This document shows positions 44,463-54,480 of a stretch of DNA of 64,000 nucleotides, piece after piece. A program made the translations under genes and the position numbers. Each line of letters opens with the position of its first letter. The first letter of the stretch is position 1. Below the pieces are notes generated by a model that saw only the letters and a list, made by a program, of their open reading frames with translations, did no database searches and had not been told where the DNA came from. Source of the stretch: Campanula takesimana (lineage: Eukaryota > Streptophyta > Magnoliopsida > Asterales > Campanulaceae); contig JAOWBW010001048.1 in assembly GCA_026119855.1 (NCBI GenBank), positions 124,001-188,000 of the forward strand, written 5' to 3'.

Positions 44463-46187
44463 CTAGGCCCAATCTCCCATGTATCTAATACCCATGGACC
44501 TAACATGACCATCATGTTTAGCTTGTGGAAGTCCCTTTGTTAGCGGGTCCGCAACATTGTCATCAGTAGGTACTCTGCATATATTTACGTCTCCCCTATC
44601 AACGATCTCTCGAATGATATGAAAACGCCTAAGTATGTGTTTGGATTTCTGATGTGCTCTTGGTTCCTTTGCTTGAGCAATAGCACCATTATTATCACAA
44701 TAAAGGTCTATTGGATTAGCAATACTAGGAACCACTTCAAGTTCAGTTATGAACTTCTTAATCCAAACAGCTTCCTTTGCAGCATCCGATGCAGCAATAT
44801 ACTCAGCTTCTGTTGTAGAATCAGCGGTTGTACTTTGCTTGGAACTCTTCCAGCTTACAGCTCCACCATTTAACATAAACACAAAACCCGATTGCGATCG
44901 GCTATCATCTTTGTCAGTTTGGAAGCTTGCATCCGTGTAGGCATTTACAACGAGATCATCTTCCATTCCTCCATAGACCAAAAACGAGTCTTTAGTTCTT
45001 CTCAAGTACTTTAGAATCGCTTTTACAGCTATCCAGTGATTTTCGCCAGGGTCGGATTGGTATCTACTTGTCATGCTCAAAGCATAAGATACATCCGGCC
45101 TAGTACAAATCATGGCATACATGATGGACCCAATTGCCGAAGCATATGGAACATCATTCATTTTCTCACGCTCATCATTTGTCTTAGGACATTGAGTCTT
45201 GCTTAGAGAAACTCCATGTAACACTGGCAAGGTGCCTCTCTTAGAATTTTCCATACAGAATCTTCTAATGACCTTGTCAATGTATGTACTTTGGCTTAAA
45301 CCAAGTAGCCTTCTTGATCTATCTCTATAGATCTTAATGCCAAGTATATATGCGGCTTCACCCATATCTTTCATTGCGAAGCACTTTCCTAACCAAGTCT
45401 TCACAGACTGAAGTGTAGGAATGTCGTTTCCAATGAGCAATATGTCATCCACATATAAAATAAGGAATAGCACTATGCTCCCACTAATCTTCTTGTATAC
45501 ACAAGGCTCATCTTCGTTCTTGATGAAACCAAACTCTTTGACCGATTCATCAAAACGGAGATTCCAACTCCTTGAAGCTTGCTTCAATCCATAGATGGAT
45601 CTTTGCAATTTGCATACCTTAGAATCTTGTTCAAAACCTTCTGGTTGTGTCATATACACATCCTCTTGGAGTTTTCCATTCAGGAAAGCGGTTTTGACGT
45701 CCATCTGCCATATTTCATAGTCATGATATGCGGCAATGGCAAGCAAAATTCTTATAGACTTGATCATTGCTACGGGTGAAAAAGTCTCATCATAGTCAAT
45801 ACCATGAACTTGCCTATACCCCTTCGCTACAAGCCTAGCTTTGTAAGTATGCACCTTCCCATCCATGTCAGTCTTCTTCTTGAAGACCCATTTGCATCCT
45901 ATGGTTTTTACACCTTCGGGTGCATCAATCAAATTCCAAACTTGATTGTCTTGCATGGATTGCAATTCGGATTCCATGGCTCCAAGCCACTTGTCCGAAT
46001 CAGGAGAAGACATCGCCTCTTGGTAGGTTGACGGTTCATCATTCTCAATGATTTCTACCTCATTACTATCCGTTACGAGAAATCCATATCTCTCGGGCTC
46101 GGATCGTAACCTACTAGATCTGCGAGATGCTTGTGTATTTTGAACAGGTTCCACAATTCCTTGTGGTTCTTGTTCTTGTTCCACCAT
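44463..46187 (-). CDS. Copia reverse transcriptase / RNase H ORF
   Basis: 574 codons. It copies element RNA into DNA and removes the RNA strand. The RT has the conserved block GCKWVFKKK (97-105), KARLVAKGYRQ (116-126), QMDVKTAFLNG (161-171) and the catalytic YVDD (245-248). RNase H occupies roughly 420-560, with YTDASF, STTEAEYIA, DNNGAI and a C-terminal VADPLTKGLP motif. It would normally be fused to the ORF upstream: the trace enters it from 46229 by a one-base shift between about 46240 and 46250, so ATG 46187 is only the first Met after the break. Apart from that frameshift the domains look whole. The stop lies 15 bp from the LTR, next to the polypurine tract. Confidence 0.9.
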   Translation of the reverse strand: MVEQEQEPQGIVEPVQNTQASRRSSRLRSEPERYGFLVTDSNEVEIIENDEPSTYQEAMSSPDSDKWLGAMESELQSMQDNQVWNLIDAPEGVKTIGCKWVFKKKTDMDGKVHTYKARLVAKGYRQVHGIDYDETFSPVAMIKSIRILLAIAAYHDYEIWQMDVKTAFLNGKLQEDVYMTQPEGFEQDSKVCKLQRSIYGLKQASRSWNLRFDESVKEFGFIKNEDEPCVYKKISGSIVLFLILYVDDILLIGNDIPTLQSVKTWLGKCFAMKDMGEAAYILGIKIYRDRSRRLLGLSQSTYIDKVIRRFCMENSKRGTLPVLHGVSLSKTQCPKTNDEREKMNDVPYASAIGSIMYAMICTRPDVSYALSMTSRYQSDPGENHWIAVKAILKYLRRTKDSFLVYGGMEDDLVVNAYTDASFQTDKDDSRSQSGFVFMLNGGAVSWKSSKQSTTADSTTEAEYIAASDAAKEAVWIKKFITELEVVPSIANPIDLYCDNNGAIAQAKEPRAHQKSKHILRRFHIIREIVDRGDVNICRVPTDDNVADPLTKGLPQAKHDGHVRSMGIRYMGDWA

Positions 46188-46228
46188 TGGTTCAATGTTA
46201 TTTTCTGGGTCTCGAATTTCTTCAAGAT

Positions 46229-48418
46229 TTATTTTACTCCCACTGAATTCTTGGAGAGAAACTCTTTCTCTAGAAAGACACCAGTTCGGGCAACAAACAC
46301 TTTGTTGTCCTCTCGGTTGTAAAAGTAATATCCTTTAGTTTCCTTAGGATATCCCACGAAAATACATTTATCAGATTTGTGTGCTAGTTTGTCAGAGATG
46401 AGTCTCTTGACATAAACTTCGCAACCCCAAATCCTCATGAAAGATAAACTAGGTTTCTTTCCACTCCACATCTCATATGGAGTCTTTGGAACCGATTTAG
46501 TTGGAACTTGATTTAGTGTGAAAGCAGCGGTTTCTAGAGCGTAACCCCAAAAGGATATTGGAAGATCAACTTGACTCATCATTGATCGAACCATGTCTAA
46601 CAAAGTCCGATTCCTCCTCTCGGACACACCATTCCATTGTGGTGTTCCAGGTGGAGTCAATTGTGAAACTATTCCACAATTCTTTAGATGATCATCAAAT
46701 TCTTGACTTAAGTATTCTCCACCTCGATCTGATCGAAGTGCCTTTATACTTTTGCCAAGTTGTTTTTCTACTTCATTTTGAAATATTCTAAATATCTCAA
46801 ATGCTTCACTTTTATGTTTCATTAGGTAAACATACCCAAATCTACTATAATCATCAGTGAAGGTTATGAAGTATTGAAATCCTCCCCTAGCATTGCTACT
46901 TAATGGTCCGCATACATCGGAATGTATCAACCCCAATAAGTCGCTTGCCCTTTCACCCAACTTGGTAAAAGGTGTCTTAGTCATTTTTCCAAGAAGACAC
47001 GACTCACAAGTATCATATGACTCTAAGTCACATGAACCCAAAAGTCCGTCCCCATGGAGTTTTGAGATACGCTTCTCATTAATATGACCAAGACGGCAAT
47101 GCCACATATAAGTATGATTTACATCATTAGGTTTAGATTTCTTATTTACATGATAGACATTATTTTCATTCTTGACATCCAAGACATAAAGGCCATTAAA
47201 TGAATTAGCAATACCATAAAGCACATCATTTAAATAAATAGAAAATTTCTTATTCTCAATAAGAAACTTAAAACCTTCATTATCCAAACAAGAAATTGAA
47301 ATAATATTTCTGCTTAAATCCGGAACATAATAACAATTGTTCAAAACAAGAATTAATCCGGAAGGTAAAGTGACTTCATAAGTCCCTACGGCTAATGCAG
47401 CAACTCTTGCTCCATTTCCCACGCGTAGATCTACTTCACCTTCTTTAAGCAGTCTCCTATTCTTTAGTCCCTGCACATTTAGACAAATGTGAGAACCACA
47501 TCCGGTATCCAATACCCAAGAATCAGTGGTAGAAAGGAGAATATCTATCATATAGATACCTGAAGTCGACACAGCCTTGCTGCTCTTCTTCTTCTTTTGC
47601 TCTTCCAAGAAAGCCTTGCAATTACGTTTCCAATGACCAATTTCTTGACAATGGAAACAGATTGCATCCTTTTGTGAATCAGGTTTTGCCTCAGAAGCCT
47701 TGGCAACCTTTGCCTTGCTTATCTTGGGTTTGACAACTTTTGCCTTACCCTTTCCTTTGGCACTAGCCTTCTTCCCATCATGAACCAAGAGCACGGGAGA
47801 ACCTTTCTCCACAATTTTCATCTCTGCAGTTTTGAGCATCCCATGCAACTCAGAGAGATTCTTATCCATTCCATGCATGTTATAATTCATCACAAACTGA
47901 TTATAACTTTTAGGCAATGAATTAAGAATGAGATCCGTGGCTAGCTCCAATGGGATTGGATAGCCAAGTTTCTCAAGGTGCTCTACATAACCTTTCATTT
48001 TAAGAAAGTGAGGACTCACTTGTTGCCCTTCATTCATTTTACTAGTAGTGAATGCAACAATGGTCTTGTACCTCTCTTGCCTAGCTTGCTCTTGAAACAT
48101 GGTTCTCAACTCCACGCCTATCTCATAGGCTTCCAAATGTTCCAAACTTTGTTGGAGTTTTGAACACATAGCAGCAAGCATGAGACAACTTACATCTCTA
48201 GAATCATTACGATGTTTCTTGTAATTGTCTCTTTCTACCCTAGGGGCAGTAGGCGGTGGTTCAGCAGGGAGAGGCCCATCGAGAATGTACAACTTATCTT
48301 CTTGCCTAAGAACAATTCTTATGCTTCGGATCCAATCCATAAAGTTTGTACCATTCTCTTCGAGCTTATCCTTCTCAAGGATCGATCGCAACGACATTGA
48401 TTGAGTGTTATTAGTCAT
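46229..48418 (-). CDS. Copia gag-protease-integrase ORF
   Basis: 729 codons. N-terminal gag of the UBN2 / Copia type (about 1-250), a CCHC knuckle CFHCQEIGHWKRNC (254-267), aspartic protease with WVLDTGCGSH (Asp304), a GAG-pre-integrase HHCC zinc site (H440, H445, C470, C473), and an integrase core with Asp501, Asp564 and Glu600, the last two in the expected D-x35-E spacing. It ends early at 46229 because of a frameshift just past the integrase; a complete Copia would continue into RT. The start ATG at 48418 is preceded by a 1.56-kb leader. Young and nearly intact, but not able to make the full polyprotein unless the shift is bypassed. Confidence 0.9.
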   Translation of the reverse strand: MTNNTQSMSLRSILEKDKLEENGTNFMDWIRSIRIVLRQEDKLYILDGPLPAEPPPTAPRVERDNYKKHRNDSRDVSCLMLAAMCSKLQQSLEHLEAYEIGVELRTMFQEQARQERYKTIVAFTTSKMNEGQQVSPHFLKMKGYVEHLEKLGYPIPLELATDLILNSLPKSYNQFVMNYNMHGMDKNLSELHGMLKTAEMKIVEKGSPVLLVHDGKKASAKGKGKAKVVKPKISKAKVAKASEAKPDSQKDAICFHCQEIGHWKRNCKAFLEEQKKKKSSKAVSTSGIYMIDILLSTTDSWVLDTGCGSHICLNVQGLKNRRLLKEGEVDLRVGNGARVAALAVGTYEVTLPSGLILVLNNCYYVPDLSRNIISISCLDNEGFKFLIENKKFSIYLNDVLYGIANSFNGLYVLDVKNENNVYHVNKKSKPNDVNHTYMWHCRLGHINEKRISKLHGDGLLGSCDLESYDTCESCLLGKMTKTPFTKLGERASDLLGLIHSDVCGPLSSNARGGFQYFITFTDDYSRFGYVYLMKHKSEAFEIFRIFQNEVEKQLGKSIKALRSDRGGEYLSQEFDDHLKNCGIVSQLTPPGTPQWNGVSERRNRTLLDMVRSMMSQVDLPISFWGYALETAAFTLNQVPTKSVPKTPYEMWSGKKPSLSFMRIWGCEVYVKRLISDKLAHKSDKCIFVGYPKETKGYYFYNREDNKVFVARTGVFLEKEFLSKNSVGVK

Positions 48419-49981
48419 TATCTACAAATATGCAAAATTTCCAAAATTTAATAAGTACCGATTTTCATTAAAGAGATAAATAATGTATTTTTAAACAAAA
48501 TACTCCCACTAAATTATATAACCTTCTTATACATCCAATGTATAATATAATTTAATTGGGTTAAGATCCAACTTTAATTTAATTTCAAGTCCGCTAAGGC
48601 GGATTACACAAAATCAAATTAATTAGGTAGACAACTCTTGTCAATCATATCTCATATGACTCTTAATTCCTTTTATGAGATTCTTTTAGAAATCCAATTT
48701 CAAAAGCATGTTAAACCTCATCTTTGCCTAGGCCCAAAACTGTTTTGACGCCCAATTAAGTCTAACCATTTTAAACGCATAGTTAATGTGTCCCGCTAGG
48801 GCGTGCCCACATTATCTATCTTGCTCAAACATAAATAAATTTAATGCACCTCGCTAGGGCGAATCTACATTAAAATCACTCATGTACTAACAAGTGTTTT
48901 AATCATGGCATGGCAATAAAAGACTTAAAACTTTCTTTGAAGGTTCATCACATATAGCATATAACACATTTATGAGCACATAATATAAACATGTTACACA
49001 TCAAGTTTAGCCACTAAATTAATCCCATTAATTTAAGCATAATATTTATGTGTCATTAGTTTCTCTATAATTATGAGGATGAGACTATTTCAACTTTGGT
49101 TATTATCTCCAAATCAAGACAACAAGAAGTGCGGTCGAACTAAGCCATTAGGCAACCACAATCCCGCACTAATTCAAGAAACCAAGAAAGTAGTCCATGT
49201 GGCCGAAACTAAGCAATATATGGTCTCGATGAACGTAGGCCAATTGCATTCACAATTCCACATGGATCTCCAATCATTGAATCAAGAACTTTGTTTCTCA
49301 ATTTTAGCAATTATGAACTCTTCATAATTCTAACTTCGTTTTATCTTTGAAACTTTGATTGCGATCAATTTTGGGAAACACAATCTCGATGAACGCAGAT
49401 TAGCCATCCAAAACTTGAACCAATCTAGGAATCACAAGACTAAAACAAATAGGAAAATCAAACCCCAAAATCCACACACAAACCAACTACCCAAGACCCA
49501 TTCCAGATCAGCAAGTCTGAAGTGGTCTTGTTACTGGTTTTGTCGGATTTATCGAAAAATTCCAGAATCAGATTTTGAACAAAATCAGAACATTCTGGCC
49601 TAGCGAGCGCGCGCCTGGTCCAGCACGGGCGGGCGCCTGAAGCGAGCGCGCGCCTGGTCCAGCGCGGGCGGGCGCCTGAATGGTCAGAATGGTATGGAAT
49701 TTTCAAGTTCAAAATTTTGTCTCAAAATTATTTTTCCCCGATTATTAAAACTTTGATCCAATCAAAAATCAATAATCGAAATAATTCAGAATCCACCATA
49801 ATTTTTATTGCGATTGAATCGTGCGATTAAAGTTAAAAAACAATAAACCACATAAAATCACAAAACACATAAACATCATATAATCCAATATTCATATCAT
49901 GCTTGGCACATAAACAATTTATATACACACAACATGATCCAAGTATTGAATTAATCAACATGAACGGGGCTCTGATACCAC
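48419..49981 (-). other. Copia leader (5' UTR, 1.56 kb) with PBS
   Basis: Non-coding, A/T-rich, with a GC-rich cluster GCGAGCGCGCGCCTGGTCC / GCGGGCGCCTGAA in two copies at 49597-49680. The PBS for initiator tRNA-Met (minus strand TGGTATCAGAGCC, 49968-49980) abuts LTR2 after one base. Confidence 0.8.
49968..49980 (-). promoter_or_regulatory. Copia primer-binding site (tRNA-iMet type)
   Basis: Minus-strand TGGTATCAGAGCC matches the complement of the plant initiator tRNA-Met 3' end. Two further copies sit at 42919-42931 and 51664-51676. Confidence 0.9.
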
Positions 49982-51497
49982 TGTTGGGTTTCCTAGTAAC
50001 ATGCGCAGCGGAATTTAGCAATTAAAATTTTAAGAAACCCAAAGCCATGGATCCGTTCATATGATTAAATCAAATACAACAAGATGAATAGAGGAATAAC
50101 TAACCCTTGATGACTATGAATTTTCTCTTGGTCTTTGGTGGAGAAACTTGAAGACTTGATCACGATCACAAAGCTTGAACACGAACTTTGAAGATGATGA
50201 TTTTCACCCTCTAGCGGTATCCACACTTCGAACGAATATCAAGGATCTTTGATCTTGGTTGCTAGACCAATATTATGAAACACACTTTCACAATATAATA
50301 AAAGAACTATATTGAATTTATTTGTGAATTATTTTGTTCCTCAATCAAGGATATCTTAGAACAAAATAATATCTCTCTCAAACTCTTTGAGACTCACAAA
50401 ATCACTTGTAAATATGGTCTGGCCGAATTGGGGTTTTTATACACAATTAAGACCTATTCCAAATAGGAATCTTGTGCCAAAAACCTTCCCAAATCGAATT
50501 AGGAATTTTCCTGTCGGCAGCACCAGGCGCCCGCCTGTAAAGGGCCAGGCGCCCGCCTGAATGACCAGAAGGTCCCTGTCTTTCTGGAATTACTTCAGGC
50601 GCCCGCCTGGTCTGAACCAAGCGCCCGCTCGGTAGACCAAACAGCCCAGAATGTTTCCAAAATTCCTCCAAGGTCCTTTGACTCTAAATTCCAATATAGT
50701 CCTCTTATTAAAGATTCGTTCTATTGTGTGTGACCCTCTAGGATTATACTAAGTTGGCAATGGGATCAAACATGATCCCATAAGATATGATTAGGTTCTA
50801 GCAAACCGTCATACCTACCCAAATAGTATAACTAGATACAAGTTCGCATTCCTTTAGAATATGTCACAATCCCTTTGTCCACGATGTCATTGAACACAAG
50901 TCATGGTCAAACAGTCAACTTGTTTTTGTTCAATACTTTCTCGATTCCGAATATGTTGATAATCCAAATGACATTGATCCAATCAATTCATTTGAGTCCG
51001 GCCGAACATTTCATCAACATCATTCCTACGAGAGGCCCAAGCTTGACATCTCTCCGTGGAGGGACAAATCCATTTAGCTTATTATTCTTCCCAACGGGAA
51101 TCCGATTATGCCAATCATACCCTTTATAACTACCGTGCTAAGGTAGCGTTTGAATATGTCAAACACAATGTTCATCAAGTGGAAGACTATAATAACTTCA
51201 TGTCTAAGGATTCAAATGACATAACTAATATGAGATATATGTTCGACATAGACCATGACATAAATCTCATACAGCGGGTCATGTCCAGTACCTTGTTCCA
51301 AACAAGTACCCATAAATCTAACATGATCATCTCATGATCATTTAGCCTTTATACTAGTGCTTAATAAGTACTAGGGACGGGGATTATTATAAGTAAACAT
51401 GAACAACAATAATAATCAAAACATCTCTTTATTGATATGAAATAAATGATAACAATTACAACGTTTATTAAACGTGCCTAGGGCACCACTACCAACA
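49982..51497 (-). repeat. Copia LTR2 (5' LTR, 1516 bp)
   Basis: Same length and termini as LTR1. Differences noticed by eye: GAACACG for GATCACG, GGGATC for GGGCTC, GATCCAATC for GATCTAATC, and GTGCTAAGG for GTGTTAAGG. The TATA box is at about 50433-50443 and the CAGGCGCCCGCCTG cluster at 50515-50630. Confidence 0.9.
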
Positions 51498-51677
51498 AAT
51501 TTTAATTGCGACTGAACAGTGCGATTAAAGTTTATAAACAATAAACCACATAAACGCATAGACCACATAAACATCATAATCTCAATATTCAAATCATGCT
51601 AGGCACATAAACAATTTATATACACACAACATGATTATGTATTGAAATAATCAACATGAACGGGGCTCTGATACCAC
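51498..51677 (-). other. Partial Copia leader between LTR2 and LTR3
   Basis: 180 bp related to 49800-49981 (AATTTTAATTGCGACTGAAC against AATTTTTATTGCGATTGAAT), including a PBS at 51664-51676. It stops exactly at the LTR2 terminus, so most of the interior that once belonged to LTR3 is gone. Confidence 0.75.
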
Positions 51678-53206
51678 TGTTGGGTTTCGTAGTAACATGC
51701 GCAACGGAATTAAGCATTTAAAATTTATAAAACCCAAAGCCCATAGATCCATTCATATGATTAAGTCAAATACAACATAATGAATACTAGAATACTAACC
51801 CTTGATGCCTTTGATTTTGCAACCTTGAATTCGATGGAGGCTTGAAATCTTGATCACGAACAAAGCAAGAATCACGAACTTATGAAGATGATAAGTTTCA
51901 CCCTCTAGCGGTATCCACACCACGAACGAATATCAAGAACACTTGATCTTGGTTGCTAGACCAAATTATGAAACACGCTTTCACAATTGTAAGAACTATA
52001 TGGAATTATGAATATTCTTGTTCTTCACCTTTTGGATCTTAGAACAAGAAAATAACCTCCCAAAACCCTTTGGAGGCACACATAACCATGTGCTTAATGA
52101 CTGCTGAAAGGATCCTTAAATAGGTCCTAATCCTTAACCCTTAAGGACTTAAGAAACCTAAATCCCGTCACCAAATTAGGCAACAAGGAATTCTGGCCGA
52201 CTTGACTGGCACGGTCGTGCCCTACAATCTGGCACGGTCGTGCCATCTAGTCCGCGCGCATTCCCCAGCCGCCCATTTTCGGCACGGTCGTGCTTGGTAA
52301 TTTGGTACGGTCGTGCCAATCATGTCGACAGGTTTGCCTTGGTTTGGATTTATGGCACGACCGTGCCATTTTAAGGCGCACGACCGTGCCAGAGCCAAAC
52401 ACTGATATTTTTCCATAATTCCCATTTAGTCCTTTACGATTCGTTCTATTTGTGTGTGACCCTCTAGGATTACACTAAGTTGGCAATGAGCCCAAACATG
52501 AACCCATAAGATATGATTAGGTTCTAGCAAACCGCCATACCTACCCAAATAGTGTAACTAGATACAAGTTCGCATTCCTTTTAGAACATGTCATAATCCC
52601 TTTGTCCACGATGTCATTGAACACAAGTCATGGTCAACAAGTCAACTTGTATTGTTCAATACTTTCTCGATTCCGAATATGTTGATAATCCAAATGATAT
52701 TGATCTAATAAATCCATTTGAGTTTGGCCAAACATTTCACCAACATCATTCCTTCGAGGGGCCCAAGCTTGACATCTCTCCGAAGAGGGACAAATCCATT
52801 TGGCTTATTATTCTTCCCTACGTGAATCCAATCATGCCAATCATACCCTTTATAACTACCGTGTTAAGGCAGCGTTTGAATATGTCAAACATAATGTTCA
52901 TCAAGTGGAAGACTATAATAACTTCATGTCTAAGGATTCAAATGACATAACTAATATGAGATTTATATATGACATCGACCATGACATAAATCTCATACCG
53001 CGGGTCATGTCCAGTACCTTGTTCCAAACAAGTACCCATAAATCTAACATGATCATCCCATGATCATTTAGCCTTTATACTAGTGCTTAAGAAGCTCTAG
53101 GGACGGAGATTATTATAAGCAAACATGAGCCATAATAATAATCCTATTATCTCTTTATTGTCATGATAACTTACAACGTTCAATAAACGTGCCTAGGGCA
53201 CCAACA
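51678..53206 (-). repeat. Copia LTR3, sibling LTR with a swapped motif cluster (1529 bp)
   Basis: It aligns with LTR1/LTR2 from TGTTGGGTTTCGTAG to GCCTAGGGCACCAACA, but its promoter-proximal cluster consists of about six GGCACGGTCGTGCC-type sites (52208-52395), as in the LTR at 3918-5394, in place of CAGGCGCCCGCCTG. Confidence 0.85.
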
Positions 53207-53900
53207 GCAACACAACTCACCTGAAACGAACCTCACACCCCTAAACTCAAAACCCAACTTCATCGTCAACCGGGCAACCACTCAAAGCCAAACATAACCT
53301 ACCTTGGGCCAACTTTCTTTCTTTTCTTACCTCCCACACATACCCACTGAAACCCGACACCATCGTCAAGCGGGTCATCCCCAAACTACGCGGACCTGAG
53401 CTCCTCACCTTGAGGAGAACGTAGGCAACCTCCCGGTTCGGTCCAAAATATACACAACCCACCTCGAGCCAATTTTCTTTCTCTTCTCTCTTCCCCCATA
53501 TTTCTACTCCTGACTTCTTCACTCACAATTGATCAAAACATTTATTAATTTGAGGCAACTTGTTTACCAATTAACCATAACTCATTAACTAATCAACGAG
53601 GTCCATTCTCGAGCAATCAAATGAGAATCTTGAATAAAACAATTTTCAAATGTCTCGACAAGTCTTCTGTTCTACAATCTAGGAAAGAGCTAAACACTTA
53701 CTTTCTGTCAAGCAGGGGCTTCCTTCCTTTTATATACACTCAATTGTCGAAAGAGTCAAAATGCGAGTACTATCTCTCTCTCCCTCTCACTATCACCAAA
53801 ATGCCCCCGCATGTTTAAACAATTATTTTTCCTTTTTTGAGTCGACTGAATGATTTTCAAAAAAAAAAAAAAAAAACAAAAAAAAGATGACGCAAAAGAG
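53207..53900 (+). other. E2 interior resumes, non-coding
   Basis: It contains an ACTACG box (53385-53432, with CTCCTCACCTTGAGGAG as a perfect inner stem), CGGGC/CAACC-rich sequence, and a poly-A run at 53860-53885. The open frames at 53247-53522 and 53621-53818 are not supported by any similarity I recognise. Confidence 0.5.
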
Positions 53901-53907
53901 ATGCCCG

Positions 53908-53937
53908 CTAGATTGAAAACCCGAAAGGGTGGTCTAG
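53908..53937 (+). ncRNA. GNRA-loop hairpin, diverged copy
   Basis: CTAGATT pairs with GGTCTAG; inner CCC-GAAA-GGG. Relative to the tandem-unit copy the outer stem changes G-C to A-U on both sides. Confidence 0.55.
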
Positions 53938-53959
53938 GCAGAAAAAAGGGTGCGTCTTA

Positions 53960-54260
53960 AAAGAGGTAGGATACCCCGCTCTACACCCTTATCGAACTGG
54001 GGCTTCCCTAACAGAATGGGTCGACTATGTGTTTTCTCGGAGAACACCGAGGTCCCAACATGAATATACTTAGAAGATGGGCATCCCTCATCATCAAGCT
54101 TGACGTAGAGTTTCTCAAAGGAAGGAGGGTACCCTCTCACCAAATTAGATAATCCCCAACGGAATGGGTCGACTATGTGGTTTCCCAGAGAATACCGAGG
54201 CGTCAACAAGGATACACTTAGAAGAAGGGCACCCCTCATCGTCAAACTCGGCACGCGACG
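53960..54260 (+). repeat. Two-copy repeat of about 148 bp
   Basis: GAATGGGTCGACTATGTG recurs at 54014 and 54162, with CTTAGAAGA and GGGCA(T/C)CCCTCATC downstream in both. Function not seen. Confidence 0.7.
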
Positions 54261-54480
54261 ACCTATTTGGATTGATTAGAATCATAATTAATTATAAGGC
54301 ATCTGTATAAGATCATAACACTTTCATAAAGTTTTCTCCTCCCCGGCACTTTGTTTATAAACCCGCACACTCGGTCTCCATCAAATTGTAAAAACATCTT
54401 CGGTCCGTCCGGGACCCATCTATGCGATTCCCAGAGTTGACTCGGTCCTTTACCCTATCTCCTACACTTTAGGGAACCTT
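54261..54480. other. Unassigned spacer in E2
   Basis: No gene and no clear repeat. Confidence 0.3.

Larger units (their letters stand above)
42691..53206 (-). mobile_element. Copia cluster: three LTRs, one interior, two partial leaders
   Basis: Minus-strand order from the right: LTR3 (53206-51678), 180 bp of leader with PBS (51677-51498), LTR2 (51497-49982), complete interior (49981-44449), LTR1 (44448-42933), about 222 bp of leader with PBS (42932-42711) and a junction to the E2 array. LTR1 and LTR2 are each 1516 bp with four differences noticed by eye; LTR3 (1529 bp) is a diverged sibling. No target duplication frames the cluster, and PBS sequence flanks the outer side of LTR1, so this is a tandem, recombined structure and not a simple insertion. 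Confidence 0.85.

Noticed and set aside
46187..46260. Programmed frameshift between Copia integrase and RT
   Set aside because: Plant Copia elements normally use one frame, and I see no slippery site with a convincing downstream structure; a recent indel or error is simpler.
42933..51497. Simple Copia insertion with target duplication
   Set aside because: The five bases flanking LTR1 (left) and LTR2 (right) do not match, and the left flank is PBS sequence.
53934..54254. Minus-strand ORF of 106 codons
   Set aside because: It lies across the 148-bp direct repeat and reproduces the repeat in its peptide; no recognisable family.
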